From Choristoneura fumiferana (Eukaryota; Arthropoda; Insecta; Lepidoptera; Tortricidae): DNA of 64,000 nucleotides. Every line of letters begins with the position of its first letter. Positions within the stretch are counted from its first letter, which is position 1. Below, piece by piece: positions 21,176 to 31,989 of this stretch. The notes beneath the pieces were generated by a model that saw only the letters and a list, made by a program, of their open reading frames with translations, did no database searches and was not told the DNA's origin. The position numbers and the translations under genes were made by a program. The stretch lies in the NCBI RefSeq assembly GCF_025370935.1, contig NC_133490.1, positions 9,728,697-9,792,696 of the forward strand, in the 5' to 3' direction.

Positions 21176-23371
21176 ATAATAATAATGATGATGAATAATA
21201 AAAAGTGATTATCAAAGTAAAAACAGAAGGAATAGTAACTGTAACATGTTAACCACAAGAATGCTATTCGATTTAACGAAACAATAAATCTTAGCGCCAC
21301 AGCGTAGCCACCATAAACGTCATAAAACAAAGTATTTACGATCATCGACACTGTTTCCCTCTGTTTTATGATTTCAGCATGTCAGGCAACAAACACTTGT
21401 ATGATCTGTGGTTCGAACAATATCTACAGAAGCTGATGGCTCTAGTAGCCAAAGCTCAATAAAAAAAAATCTGCTGTTCGAAATTAGAATTTCGAAATTG
21501 ATTGAAGAGATTTTTTATTTCGCCTAGAGCCGCTTGTGCGGTCAAGAATTAAAAGCATTAGTCATCTTTGTCTTTATCTTTACATAGCCCTATTAATATT
21601 GTAAACGCGAAGGTTTGTGGGTGAGTAAGTGAGTGAGTGATTATGTTTCTTACTTCTTCACACTGAAACGACTGAACAGCGTATATATAAAATAAGAATA
21701 TCCCGACTTTATTTATTACTTTATCAACTAAGCAATTACAATTTTTCACTGAAACAAATGGGCGACTATTACTCGCTCAGTAACGTTATTATTTGTTTTG
21801 AAGAAATGACAACGAGCGCATTAAAATGACAAAAGGAAACCGGATTTCGTTCATGAAAAAATATGCGTGAAAGAAGAATGGTTCGGTACTAGGAATAAGA
21901 GCGCGCCGAACTTTTAGCGCATTCATTTAATCCCTTGCTGTATAATTACTGGTAAAGCTTTAGTTTTGAAACTCATGTGCTGGTCTTATTTTTCTGGTTT
22001 TGCTGTGCATCTATATTTCAGTTTGTATTTTAAATTTAGGTTTTACGGGATGACCGTAAACGTAAAAATTTGGAATTGAAATAAAAAATACAAAGAGATT
22101 CCAAAAAAAACATATTTTTTTTGTGGCAATTTTTTTTTCTTTCTCTTTTCTGTTCTTTCTTAATGTTTATTTTTAGAATATTTTTTATGAGGCAACTCTC
22201 TATTGGCTTCCGACAATACACGCAGCCCGCACTGAGTCTAAATTTTTATTATTTTTAAATATAAAAAACATAGTCAAAACCCTCAAAGCTGTGCTGGGGA
22301 GCGAAAGAAAAAGTATGATACTTAATATTTTCTTTCCCTATTATTTCGGCGATTTCTTTTTAGCCTAAGGAACTCTAACAATCATCTTTTATAAATCACA
22401 CTGTCACGTGCCGAAAACAAAGTCACAAATACTCACAACCATTAGACAAACGGATAAAATTTATTACAATATATTAAAAAATCTATTTTGATACAGTCCC
22501 TACGATTAGCGCGTAAGTCACTTGGTGAATATTTTGGGACCGTGTCAAATTAATACTGATGAGTCGGCGGCTGTTGAAGCTTTACATAAATATTGGGATG
22601 TAGTTTGACAAAGTACTAAGGGACGCTTCATTTGAAGCCACGTTGTGGTAAATCGTTAAATGTATCATGTCAAAAGGGAAAATGTTGCAGATTTTGGGTT
22701 GAAAATCAGGTACTTAACTGAGAAGGTTTTATTTCCGTAGAAAGCATATTTTTTTCTTTAAACAATAACATTAACCGACTTCAAATGCGAACAAAATTAT
22801 AATTGTTATATTTAGGAATTTGGATAAAAAAAAACATACCAAAGCGGGCCGTTGCAGAATTTATCGATGAATAGAATAATATACTGAGCGGTGAAAATCT
22901 GGCCCTTAAATGTATTATGTATATAGAGTGGGCCAAATTTTGTGCTGCTGAGTATTTTTTATACCTATGAAACTACCCAATTCCAACAATATGAAGTCTG
23001 CATTATAACTAACCTTTTCGCGTGTAAATAAAATAGACATCAATCTCATTCTCCGACATCCATCACGATAAATCAAATAAACCACAAAGATGCTATAAAA
23101 CGCACAGAAGTCTTAACACATAATATCGTAAAAAGTATTTTGAATCTACAGACTAGGAAAGAGATACTTTTAGTGTACACATCGCATAATAAATCCATAA
23201 TCTTCGTCGGGTTCATAAAAGGAACTACCTAAGTCTGCAAAATTTCAAGGAAGAATGAAAGTATGTTCCTGAAGTATGTTGTGTATGTTCCTTGTATTAC
23301 ATTTATGACTGTTGTTATACTGAATATAAAAAAAAAGTAGAAGAACTAGGATCACACATAGCCGAGCAAAT
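21176..23371. other. Intron stretch with one fold-back remnant
   Basis: At about 22,000-22,110 are CTGTGCATCTATATTTCAGT and GGAATTGAAATAAAAAATAC, one arm of the fold-back family complete at 38,761. The rest is AT-rich non-coding sequence with no gene seen. Confidence 0.45.
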
Positions 23372-23735
23372 TAACTCGTTGAAGTGGCAATGGACAGCAG
23401 GGCTACTACGAAACTCGAAGTTCGTATCGTACCGTCCCTCTCGCTCTCGTATTAAATAGTATAAGTGTCAGAGAGACCGCACGACACGAACTTCGAGTTT
23501 CGAGTTTTGTAGTAGCCCTGGTGACCAATATAACACGGAGAACAGACAGCCATTGGGGCTGAAAACTTCTCGAATGAAACTGCGGATCGGCAAGCGCAGA
23601 GTCGGATATGCACCATATGGACAGATGACCTGGTTAAAGCCACGGGTTCACGGTGGATGCAGGCTGCTTCCAACCAAAGCAACTGGAGGTCTATAGGGGA
23701 GGCCTATGTCCTATGGCTGATATGATGATGATGGT
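23372..23735 (+). repeat. RTE-type 3' fragment interrupted by a MITE
   Basis: RTE sequence starts TTAACTCGTTGAAGTGGCAA and resumes after 23,520, running to GGTCTATAGGGGAGGCCTAT and a TGATGATGATGG tail. The interruption (23,397-23,520) is a separate palindromic element. Confidence 0.8.
23397..23520. mobile_element. Palindromic MITE, 124 bp, inside an RTE fragment
   Basis: CAGGGCTACTACGAAACTCG at the left and CGAGTTTTGTAGTAGCCCTG at the right, with CGAAGTTCGTATCGTACCGT inside. Other members: about 35,283-35,735 (split by a SINE), about 41,655-41,790 and about 48,645-48,765. Confidence 0.85.
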
Positions 23736-24330
23736 GACGCAAAATTACAACTGTCTAGATCAATGAGTCAGTCGACAGATTTTTTTATATTAGGACACTG
23801 TTGTCCGCAACTTTTAATGATCCTGTTTCCTAAAATATGGAAAAGTATAGCGTTCTATTAGTGTTTTTTTTTTTATCGGTTTACGAATGTTAGATTCCTT
23901 AAAGAATATATTCACAGATCACTAGAATTGGCTAAAATTCGACTTGCAACATTTGACCTTAACAGACATACCTAGAATACGAGTACCTCTAAACCAACCT
24001 CGCTAGTTGAAAGCTTGTAAAAAATACAAAACATCATAAAACTGTCACGAAAACATACCAACCCATAAAAAAATATGTGCGATATCAATAGAACACCACA
24101 AAAATACACGAAAATAGGTAAACAGCGTAAACTAGGCGCTGGAGGCGTATTAAAATAAATAAGCGCGTTTAATTATAATTCCGTGGAACCGCGCTGCGTA
24201 CGCGCAGCTGCCGCTGCTACAGGATGATGCAAGGAACATTATTTTTTTTCGGACGCGCCGGTTTGTAGATCATTTCGTCTAAAAAGCAACTGATCCAAGT
24301 AATAAATTAAATAAATTTTAGACGACCAGA

Positions 24331-24595
24331 TTGCCTAGTGGTTAGAGAACCTGACTACGAAGCTTGAGGTCCCGGGTTCGATTCCCGTGTCGGGGCAGAT
24401 ATTTGTATGAAAAATACGAATGTTTGTTCTCGGGTCTTGGGTGTTTAATATGTATTTAAGTATGTATCTATCTATATAATTATATTTATCCGTTGCTTAG
24501 TACCCATAACACAAGCTTTGCTAAGCTTACTTTGGGACTAGATCAATTGGTGTGAATTGTCCCGTGATATTTATTTTTATTTATTTATTTAAATT
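24331..24595 (+). repeat. tRNA-derived SINE, family A
   Basis: Head TTGCCTAGTGGTTAGAGAAC, B box GGTTCGATTCC, body GGGGCAGATATTTGTATGAA, end GTCCCGTGATATTTATTTTT. Full length. Its B box is closer to consensus than that of the 4,335 copy. Confidence 0.87.
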
Positions 24596-24665
24596 AACAA
24601 GTGGTCTAAGAAGCAATTGATTTAAGCAGCAACTTATCTAACTAGCAAGTGGTCTAAAATTCTTT

Positions 24666-24806
24666 AGCCGAGTTTAGATTTGCAAGAAAAATCGTGCAAG
24701 TTGCATTACATTGCGGCGCTCGATTGACCACTACAAACTCGTTGGCTTTACGGCCTCGCAATGTAATGGAACTTGCGCGGTTTTTCTTGCAAGTCTAAAC
24801 TCGGCT
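24666..24806. mobile_element. Fold-back MITE, about 140 bp
   Basis: AGCCGAGTTTAGATTTGCAA at the left and TTGCAAGTCTAAACTCGGCT at the right. Both arms carry GTGCAAGTTGCATTACATTG-like sequence and its complement. A diverged second copy is at 32,909-33,048. Confidence 0.88.
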
Positions 24807-24807
24807 T

Positions 24808-25799
24808 TTGACTCAAAGTCGACGGAGCTCCGCTTCGCACCTCGACGCAAATCTAATCTAACCTAACCCAACCTATGTTCTTTCAAGTTATCAACTAAAA
24901 TGGGTTAAGACCGGTATTGTTTTTAGACCACTTGCTACTCAGACCAGCTGCTTTTTAAACGATATAGTATTGTACTGGAACTTGGGATTGGTTTGGTCAC
25001 TTCAATTAGATACTTAAAACTTTTCTTTTTCATTTTTCATGCTCCAAAAGTACGCCAATATATTACGTAGTGGGAGTAAAACGCATTGGTTAATTCCAAG
25101 GGATAAAAAGCAAAATGTTTAGGGTTCCGTAGTCAAAATGGCTGGGGAACTAACACAGAAATGCGCCGGTCAATTATGTTTTGAAAATAAGCAATTTCGA
25201 TTTAGTGATCTTCATAAGAGGTGTTGTACAAGTAGGTATCTTATACATTTTGAAACGGGTTCTACCTTCACAATTATAATTTGGAAGATTCTAAACATTG
25301 TCAGCTTTTTGATATAAAACTTAAGAGCAAATAAACTCAAAATCAAAACTAAAGCAATAAAGTTCTATTACCGTTGATCTACAATCCGCCGCAAGATACG
25401 TTTTATGTAGCGGCCGCTATACTTCAAATGATATCTAATGTTTACAGCCAACTTACAAACATCAAAGTGTTTTACAGTTTTACGCTCTAGGGATGTTATG
25501 TTATTATGACATCATTTTATTTTCATTAATACGTGAGGGTTATTAAGATTACTACGTGTTTAAATTGCCCATAAAATTTAAAGGGCTTGTTGATTATGTA
25601 TGTTATATTTTTAGGCGTATTAAAAGTAAATAGAAATATAGTAAACGTTTGAAAGCTCGTATTTTTATTGGGTAGATATCTTAATGGTTTGAAATAGATG
25701 TAATAGTAAGCCATGATGGCCTATATAGTGGTTTGACCTACTGAAAAACTGAGTGTTTCGGAATTTATGTGCGAAATTGTAAAGAAACCTGGATATACC
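24808..25799. other. Intron stretch
   Basis: Apart from a 30-bp arm of the GGGTTCCGTAGTCAAAATGG repeat at 25,119 nothing is recognised. No coding signature. Confidence 0.4.
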
Positions 25800-25885
25800 T
25801 GAGCGAAGAAATTAAACGGTATCTGTGAAGTTCCCGATCCACACTGGGCCCGTCTAGGAACTAAGGCCCACGCCCTCTTATTCAG
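25800..25885 (+). repeat. SINE family B fragment
   Basis: GTGAAGTTCCCGATCCACAC, TGGGCCCGTCTAGGAACTA and CCACGCCCTCTTATTC match the 3' half of family B. Confidence 0.65.
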
Positions 25886-26164
25886 TGCCTTGCAAATCGT
25901 TTTTTTTTTAAATTATCCATCGCCTTGTACCTGTAAGGCCTTGCAATTAGGGGCCATCTATAAAGCACGTCACACCATTATTGGCCATTTTTAGCGCCCC
26001 CCCCCCTTGTCACACGTATTGTTATGAAATTTGCAATTATTTTGTTCCTGTGTCATAAACCGCTAGACTCCCCCCCCCCCAAAATGTAATAAACACAAAA
26101 TTACTTTTCCATTCTTCTTGTTTTTATGTACCTAGTAGGTCCCAGCTGTGCCTAATCAATACTA

Positions 26165-26285
26165 ATATTATATAAATGCGAAAGTGTGTGTGTTTGTATA
26201 TTTGTGTGTTTGTCCGTCTTTCACGTCGAAACGGAGCGATGGATCGACATGATTTTTGGCATAGAGATAGTTTATGAGCCCGAGA
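26165..26285 (-). repeat. Interspersed repeat D
   Basis: Minus strand TCACGTCGAAACGGAGC is read here in reverse as part of a tail ending in microsatellite-like TATTATATAAATGCGAAAG. Same family as 39,528, 45,546, 60,655 and 63,128. Confidence 0.7.
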
Positions 26286-26289
26286 TTAT

Positions 26290-26523
26290 TCGTAGCCCGA
26301 GAGGGCTTGGGTCGTAGTTCCCACGCCGGCCCAGTGCGGATTGGGAACTTCACACACACCATTGAATTGCTTCGCAGGTTTGTGCAGGTTTCCTCACGAT
26401 GTTTTCCTTCACCCTAAATTTCAAATGTAATTAGAAAAACTCAGAGGTGCGAGCCAGGATTTGAACCCACGATCCTCTGCTTGAGAGGCGATAGGTCAAA
26501 CCACTAGGCCACCACGGCTTAGT
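26290..26523 (-). repeat. tRNA-derived SINE, family B
   Basis: Minus strand head GCCGTGGTGGCCTAGTGGTT, B box GGGTTCAAATCC, body with GGAAAACATCGTGAGGAAAC and GTGCGGATTGGG on the plus strand. The 3' TGATGA tail is absent. It abuts repeat D at 26,165-26,285. Confidence 0.82.
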
Positions 26524-26654
26524 TTTAAATACTTAACATCAATTTTTAGCATCGTCCTGTATCAGTGTAAAATTGTTCGTTTATTAATTGGCGCCAACTC
26601 TGTAAATGTGGAAACTGGAGCAGATTCGCGAGATATAGTTATCCGCGTGTCTGT

Positions 26655-26905
26655 CTGTGCGTCCATCCCAGCCTTTATACGTCTCACTGATGGCCACAGG
26701 CCTCCTCTCAGAACAAGAGGGCTTGGGCCATAGTTCCCACGCGGGCCCAGTGCGGATTGGGAACTTCACACGCACCATTGAATTGCTTCGTAGGTTTGTG
26801 CAGGTTTCCTCACGATGTTTTCCTTCACCGCAAAGCTCGTGGTAAATATCAAATGTAATTCCGCACATGAATTTCGAAAAACTCAGAGGTGCGAGCCGGG
26901 GTTTG
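26655..26905 (-). repeat. SINE family B, head truncated
   Basis: Body complete from CAGCCTTTATACGTCTCACT to CTCAGAGGTGCGAGCCGGGG. The tRNA-like head is cut at about 26,905, just before the MITE pair that starts at 26,916. Confidence 0.8.
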
Positions 26906-26915
26906 TCTGTGCGTA

Positions 26916-27034
26916 CAGTCGAGGAATTATACCAGGAGACTTTTTCATAATCAATTTCGCTTTGACTTCTTTAGCGGATATGGTATGTCAACATGACAAT
27001 CGTACAAAGGTAAGTGAATCAGTTTCCTTGACTG
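26916..27034. mobile_element. Tc1/mariner-type MITE, 119 bp
   Basis: CAGTCGAGGAATT at the left and AGTTTCCTTGACTG at the right, flanked by TA (26914-26915 and 27035-27036). The inverted ends are about 13 bp with mismatches. It shares its right TA with the next MITE. Confidence 0.75.
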
Positions 27035-27036
27035 TA

Positions 27037-27168
27037 CAGTCAGCCAATTTGATTCCTAGACCTCCGCAGAGCAGAACCGTGTCGTAATGACATTTATTGT
27101 TAAAGACAAATAAAATTATTTACTATTGTAAAGTTCCATGGTGACCCAGAGATCAAATTGATTGACTG
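27037..27168. mobile_element. Tc1/mariner-type MITE, 132 bp
   Basis: CAGTCAGCCAATTTGATTCC at the left and GATCAAATTGATTGACTG at the right, flanked by TA at 27035-27036 and 27169-27170. No transposase. Confidence 0.8.
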
Positions 27169-27319
27169 TACCTTATAGTCAAACTTCTTCGTCCATTAAA
27201 ATACAGATACAGCAGTGTAGCGACTCTGATTTGATAACCTCTTATCAGGTAGGTTCTGCAAGTTTCAAATGTGGTAGATTTCTCAACATTCATAAAGTGC
27301 TTGTTATAGCCTAAATTGA

Positions 27320-27465
27320 TTCAAAGTCAAAAGTCAAAATATCTTTATTCAAAATATTTATGTCTTGATTAAAAATACTTTGACTCTATCAAGGTGTCAA
27401 ATTTTATAAAGAATATTAAAAGTTAGTAAATTTTGTACGTAGTAAACTTCATGTTGCAAGAAAAA
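27320..27465. repeat. Non-LTR retroelement tail
   Basis: CAAAGTCAAAAGTCAAAATA then TCTTTATTCAAAATATTTAT is a common lepidopteran retroelement 3' tail. It ends beside the 27,468 repeat. Confidence 0.5.
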
Positions 27466-27467
27466 TA

Positions 27468-27880
27468 GGCGACATAAAAGGATTTTTTATGCTCTAGTGC
27501 ATAAAGCAAAATCTTCGTCTAAGATTGCCTTGGGGCAATCAGGTGTAAGCCACAAACAATGAAGTTTCCATATATATTTTTTATAATTTTAATTTATATA
27601 AAACTAAAAATCAATCAAATCATTCAAAATAAATCAATACCTAAAATTATATAGTAATGCATGAACAATAAAAGGTATCTACATAGCAAGTGAACAATTT
27701 GTTTTCACTGTTGCTATTTCATTTCCTCGCCATCGAAGTGAAAAGCAGTGTAAAACTCGACCATTGAACCCATTTTCCCCTCGACATATCTATCCACCCT
27801 CGCCGTACCAGCTCGGGTTGCTATATGAAAGTCTTGGGTAAAATTGCTCGTTTTATGCTCTTGTTGTACTACTATTCTTT
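27468..27880 (+). repeat. About 410-bp repeat, inverted copy of 785-1,175
   Basis: GGCGACATAAAAGG, TCTAGTGCATAAAGC, CTTCGCCATCGAAG-type sequence and GCTCGTTTTATGCTCTTGTT in the same order as the minus strand of 785-1,175. Both copies have the odd CTGATTGCCTTGGGGCAATC-like hairpin region or its remnant. Family unknown. Confidence 0.7.
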
Positions 27881-27944
27881 ACTGAGAAAACTACCCAATA
27901 ATTGTAATGTTGAATGCTACTAAACTTGTAGCTACACTTATAAG

Positions 27945-28436
27945 TAGACCCCGGATTTTTGTGGCAATGACGTCACAATAGGGTAGTTTGGGGAGTAAAT
28001 GGAACGGTGTTAATTAATAATACGGCTGTGTCAATGATGATGATGATGATGATGTGTGTGTGAGAATAATCCCAAAGACCATCTCACCGTCCAAAAACTC
28101 TACGTGCAAAAAACACCAACAACAAGCGAGCGGACACAAAAACCAAAACGGGTTTAACATAAACCTAACGAATTTTTTGTTTGTTTTTAATTACTTGTAA
28201 TATATTAATATTAATAAAATAAAATCATTTATTCATGACAAAATGGGAAGATGGGTAAAAATAAAATAAAATACAATATACATCGTATGGTCCCAAATCA
28301 GCAATGTGCCGGTCTTCCCTTAGGACCATCTTCACACGCATCATCATCATTGACACAGCCGTATTAATTAACACCGTTCCATTTACTCCCCAAACTACCC
28401 TATTGTGACGTCATTGCCACAAAAATCCGGGGTCTA
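27945..28436. mobile_element. hAT-like non-autonomous element, 492 bp, 8-bp TSD
   Basis: About 105-bp inverted terminal repeats start TAGACCCCGGATTTTTGTGG at the left and end CCACAAAAATCCGGGGTCTA at the right. The arms run inward to GTGTCAATGATGATGATG. CTTATAAG is repeated on both sides (27937-27944, 28437-28444), matching the nTnnnnAn pattern of hAT target duplications. The interior holds no ORF. The target sequence is itself palindromic, so the exact TSD limit is uncertain. Confidence 0.85.
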
Positions 28437-28729
28437 CTTATAAGCTTAACCGGATTTGGCAACACATCACTGGCGTTACATTTTGTTCGGCCCACGTGCC
28501 GTACGACGTGTAAATGCCTCGTAAATTCGATTGTTAACTGAAAAACACGACTATCCTTTATGAACCTTATTAACTATCAAAAGCTTGCAATGGGAGTAGG
28601 TACTCCATTAACCACAGGAAGTTATGCAAGATAGCCGCGTTAAGTAGTTCCGTTTTTTGCCACGATCTTTGGCCTTTATTGAAAATACAAACTGAAATAT
28701 TGATGCACAGAAAAACCAGAAAAATAAGA

Positions 28730-28801
28730 CCATCACTGGGAATCGAACCCAGGTCCTCGGTATTCCGTACCGCGTGCTATACCGCTACACCACTGATGGT
28801 C
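28730..28801 (-). other. tRNA-like sequence, probably a SINE head or tRNA pseudogene
   Basis: The minus strand folds with a perfect 7-bp acceptor stem (ACCATCA/TGATGGT) and a perfect 5-bp T stem (CTGGG/CCCAG) with loop TTCGATT. The anticodon arm is poor: a 4-bp stem, and C instead of U at position 33. It sits inside repeated sequence (GGAATTGAAATAAAAA nearby), so a functional tRNA is unlikely. Confidence 0.55.
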
Positions 28802-28954
28802 AACGGTACCGACACGAATTTCTCCTATGCACCTCATATCTCAGCTTGAAAAAAAAAATTAAAAAAAAGCGTAAAAGCAAAAATTTGGAATTGAAATAAA
28901 AAAATACAAAAAGATTCCAAAAAAACCAATCTTAATCTTTGGCCTTTGGCACAC

Positions 28955-29095
28955 TGTAGTGTAGTCACTTGCACCAGTATCTGACACAACAGAGCGTGTA
29001 TATATATCTGATACGGCTATTACCGATAGGAAGTGGCAGATATTTTTGCACGCGCCGCTATGGCAGATATTTATGCTGGCGGCTGAACACGTTTT
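28955..29095. mobile_element. MITE of the CAGTCACCAGCA family, diverged
   Basis: AGTCACTTGCACCAGTATCTGACACA at the left (first part) and GCAGATATTTATGCTGGCGGCTG at the right. Related to 35,805-35,906, 41,856-41,986 and the partial copy at 48,165-48,245. Confidence 0.7.
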
Positions 29096-29394
29096 AGGTA
29101 ACCATATTGCAATTGAGAACAAAACTTTGTTTCCACTTGAACAAATGTGACGATTTTGTATAAGAAACTCATGATCACCTTTAATTTTTCATGAATTATT
29201 ATATATTATATTTTATTATTATTATTATTTTTAATGAAAAAATACATTAATATTATTCACTTATTTAAAGAGAGACATTATTCAACTGATTTAAATAAAA
29301 ATACTAATAAGAAGAAGACAAGAAAACTTACCTAAGAAACCTTAACTAAATATATCTAAGATGTTACTATAAAAATAAAAATTATAAAAAGAAA

Positions 29395-29565
29395 ACCCCG
29401 TCCAAAAGATCTCCTGTGGCAGGGTTCCCATGATGCTGGCCGCATTACCCTTTGGACCGCAAGTGCGATCCGCTGGATAAATACGTACCAGCTCTTGGTC
29501 CCAGGAAGGTGTCGATCACACCGGGAGGAAAGGGCCTTTATGAAAACTTCATATTCGGCTGACAA
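29395..29565 (-). repeat. Retroelement 3' fragment, inverted partner of 30,180-30,380
   Basis: Minus strand AGCGGATCGCACTTGCGGTC, CAAAGGGTAATGCGGCCAGC, ACCCTGCCACAGGAGATCTT and TTGGACGGGG. The same phrases occur on the plus strand at 30,180-30,380. Element class not identified. Confidence 0.7.
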
Positions 29566-30179
29566 GGCCTAGAGTCTCAAGCAAGCAAGCGCCGCAAACT
29601 CGTAATCTTTTAATAAAGAGAGTACTTGCGGCGCTTGAGGAGTTGGCCTGATCAGCGCAGCGCCGCTTGTGAGCTTAGTTGCCTGGATGTGGGACAGAGC
29701 GAAAGTATCAACGCATGTAGCGCCCACACCAGGGCCCTACCGAGCTTCACGGCACAGGGTGACGCCGTCTGGACGCTTGCCATCGTGTTAAAGTGTTTGT
29801 TTATAATTTTATTTTATGTGTATTGGGACTGAAACAGTGTAAAATAGACTGTTTTGGTGGTTTCTGCTTTGTTTTTTGCGTCATAATACTGAGATAGAAA
29901 AAACAGTCTTATATTAATTTAATTAGGTACTAAATAATTTAACTCGATTTTTAGTAGAATAAAGCAAGGTACGGTAACCTTTTGGTCGCTGTTTGTTTGT
30001 TTGTTTATACTCTTTATTGTACGAAAAGGAAGTAAGGAGGTAAGATTGTATTTATCTCATCGTTCGTCCACCGTTACATCTCATATTTCGTTGTCTACAT
30101 TTTTTTACCGTACAACGGCAAAACCCAGACACTGGCAAAATTGTCCTCCAATGGACAAGCCATAGTTTTTTAAACTAAC

Positions 30180-30380
30180 TAGGATTACTGAGACCTTAGG
30201 GCCCTGGTCAGCCGACATGAAGGTTTTTTATAAAGGCCCTGTCGTCCCGGTTGGTCGACGCTTCTGGGACCCGCTGGCGCGTACTTATCCCAGCGGATCT
30301 CACTTGCGTTCCAAAGGGTAATGCGGCCAGCGTCATGGGAACCCTGCCACAGGCAGATCTTTTAGACGGGGTACTTTTTT
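30180..30380 (+). repeat. Retroelement 3' fragment
   Basis: GGTCAGCCGACATGAAGGTT, GGTTGGTCGACGCTTCTGGG, AATGCGGCCAGCGTCATGGG and GCAGATCTTTTAGACGGGG. With the copy at 29,395 it forms a widely spaced inverted pair. The interval 29,575-29,790 is GC-rich and might be older coding sequence of the same element, but this is not supported by a clear domain. Confidence 0.65.
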
Positions 30381-31164
30381 TATAATTTTCATTGTTCTAT
30401 TTAGTTAAGCTATCTTAGGTTAGTTGTTTTTTATGTATGTAAACTCATAATTGTACAAAATAATGTAAATTACTTACTATATAATACTAGATTTATACTT
30501 TAACAAAGTTTACCTTTTATAACAAAGTAACTTTTTAATGCAGACACAGACTCTCACGGTTAGATAAATTTTTATATCCGTTTTTCGAACGCAACTTTGT
30601 ATCGAATGATACGTTATTTTTGCCCGTCAGTATATTTAATCGAGAGGGTTACCAAACATCTAAATCAGTGTATCCGCCGCTGTGACATATCATGAAATAT
30701 GAACACTAGACCTAAATTACTAGAATCCCGAGCCAGAAATAACGGGCTGCTTTAATATGTGCTAGTAATTTATTGTGATCACTTTGTATCGCGGCCGGCA
30801 CGTAGTTTAATAGTCGTTAATTATTACATGTTTATTAGAATGATTCAAATGTGCCAAATCGAAGCTGTAATCATAAGGAATGTGTGTATAACGAAAAGCT
30901 AGCGAAAAAGCGCATGGATTGGCGCAGGCGTGTATTGGATGGTCGCAAGTATTGCGATGAAGCCTGGCTCAAGGCACTTGCTGAGAAGAGACAGAAGCGA
31001 CACCAATAAATGCGGTTCTGCACCAATATTCACAGACTTCTCTTGTCAGGCCTGTGAACGAACATGTCTCTCGCATCGGTCTAGTCAGCCACCAAAGACG
31101 TTGTGCACAGGCAATACGCCAAAATTCGTCTGGAACGGACGCTTAGACCTGAATGACCGCAAAA
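30381..31164. other. Intron stretch, nothing recognised
   Basis: No exon or clear repeat. The open frame at 30,930-31,214 has no domain signature. Confidence 0.4.
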
Positions 31165-31410
31165 GGTATTTTTTTTTATACAAGAGGGGGAAAACGAGCA
31201 TGCGGGTCACCTGATGGGAAGCAATCACCGCCGCCCATGAACACCTGTCAACACGAGCGGTATCACAGGTGCGTTGCCGGCCCTTTGGGAGACTGATAGG
31301 CTCGTTTGCCCTCCCCAAAATACGCAGGGCAGCGTGAACGAGAACGGTCTGGGGGGTTTCTCCACCACACGACGTGGTGGTACCCCCTTGGGGTATAGTA
31401 GATCTGTTAA
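31165..31410 (-). repeat. Lepidopteran interspersed repeat, tail at 31,165
   Basis: CGAGCATGCGGGTCACCTGA then TGGGAAGCAATCACCGCC, GCGTTGCCGGCCCTTTGGGA and CGTGGTGGTACCCCCTTGGGG. Reverse-oriented with an A/T tail. A well-spread repeat of moths and butterflies; class uncertain. Confidence 0.65.
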
Positions 31411-31574
31411 ATGCCGCTGTCATACTGAAAAAAGGAGGGGGAAGGCCTCCGGCACTCACACTCAAAGAGAGAAAGACGATCTTGATTTCTTGAGTGGTCA
31501 CAAATTAAAGATCATGACTGTACTAGCTATCTACTATGCCTTTCATGGGCATAGGAACGATAGATAGAGCTAAG

Positions 31575-31810
31575 TGTCATCATTATCTTCATATCAGCCG
31601 TAGGACGTCTGGACACGCCTCCCCGTCCCCCATAAACCTCCAATTGCTAAAAGTAATGAATGTCATCATCATCATCAGCCAGAAGACGTCTGCTGAACAA
31701 AGGCCTCCTTAGAACGCCACAACGAACGACAACTCGCCACTTGCATCCACCGGTCACCCGCAATTCTCATGATGTTGTCAGTCCACCTGGTGAGAGGTCT
31801 GCCAACGCAA
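31575..31810 (-). repeat. Two RTE-type 3' fragments in tandem
   Basis: 31,578-31,650 (GTAGGACGTCTGGACACGCC) and 31,672-31,805 (GCCAGAAGACGTCTGCTGAA, CTTGCATCCACCGGTCACCC, AGTCCACCTGGTGAGAGGTC) are tails of two different RTE subfamilies, each preceded by a CATCAT run. Confidence 0.65.
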
Positions 31811-31989
31811 GAGTAATGCACCTATCTTTGGTTATTAAAGATGAATATAAGTACAATTTTGGAACCGTGTTTGATGATTAATTTTATTTGGTGATTTAGC
31901 TTGTTGTTAGCTAAGTGAAGCTCAGTCGCCTAGATAGTAGGTACTGATGTAATTAACCATTAATGATTAATTATTCTTCATAATCATCA

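Noticed and set aside
27960..28060. TGATGATG runs as CRISPR-like or coding repeats
   Set aside because: They are short trinucleotide tails of RTE, SINE and MITE ends; there is no repeat-spacer structure and this is a eukaryote.
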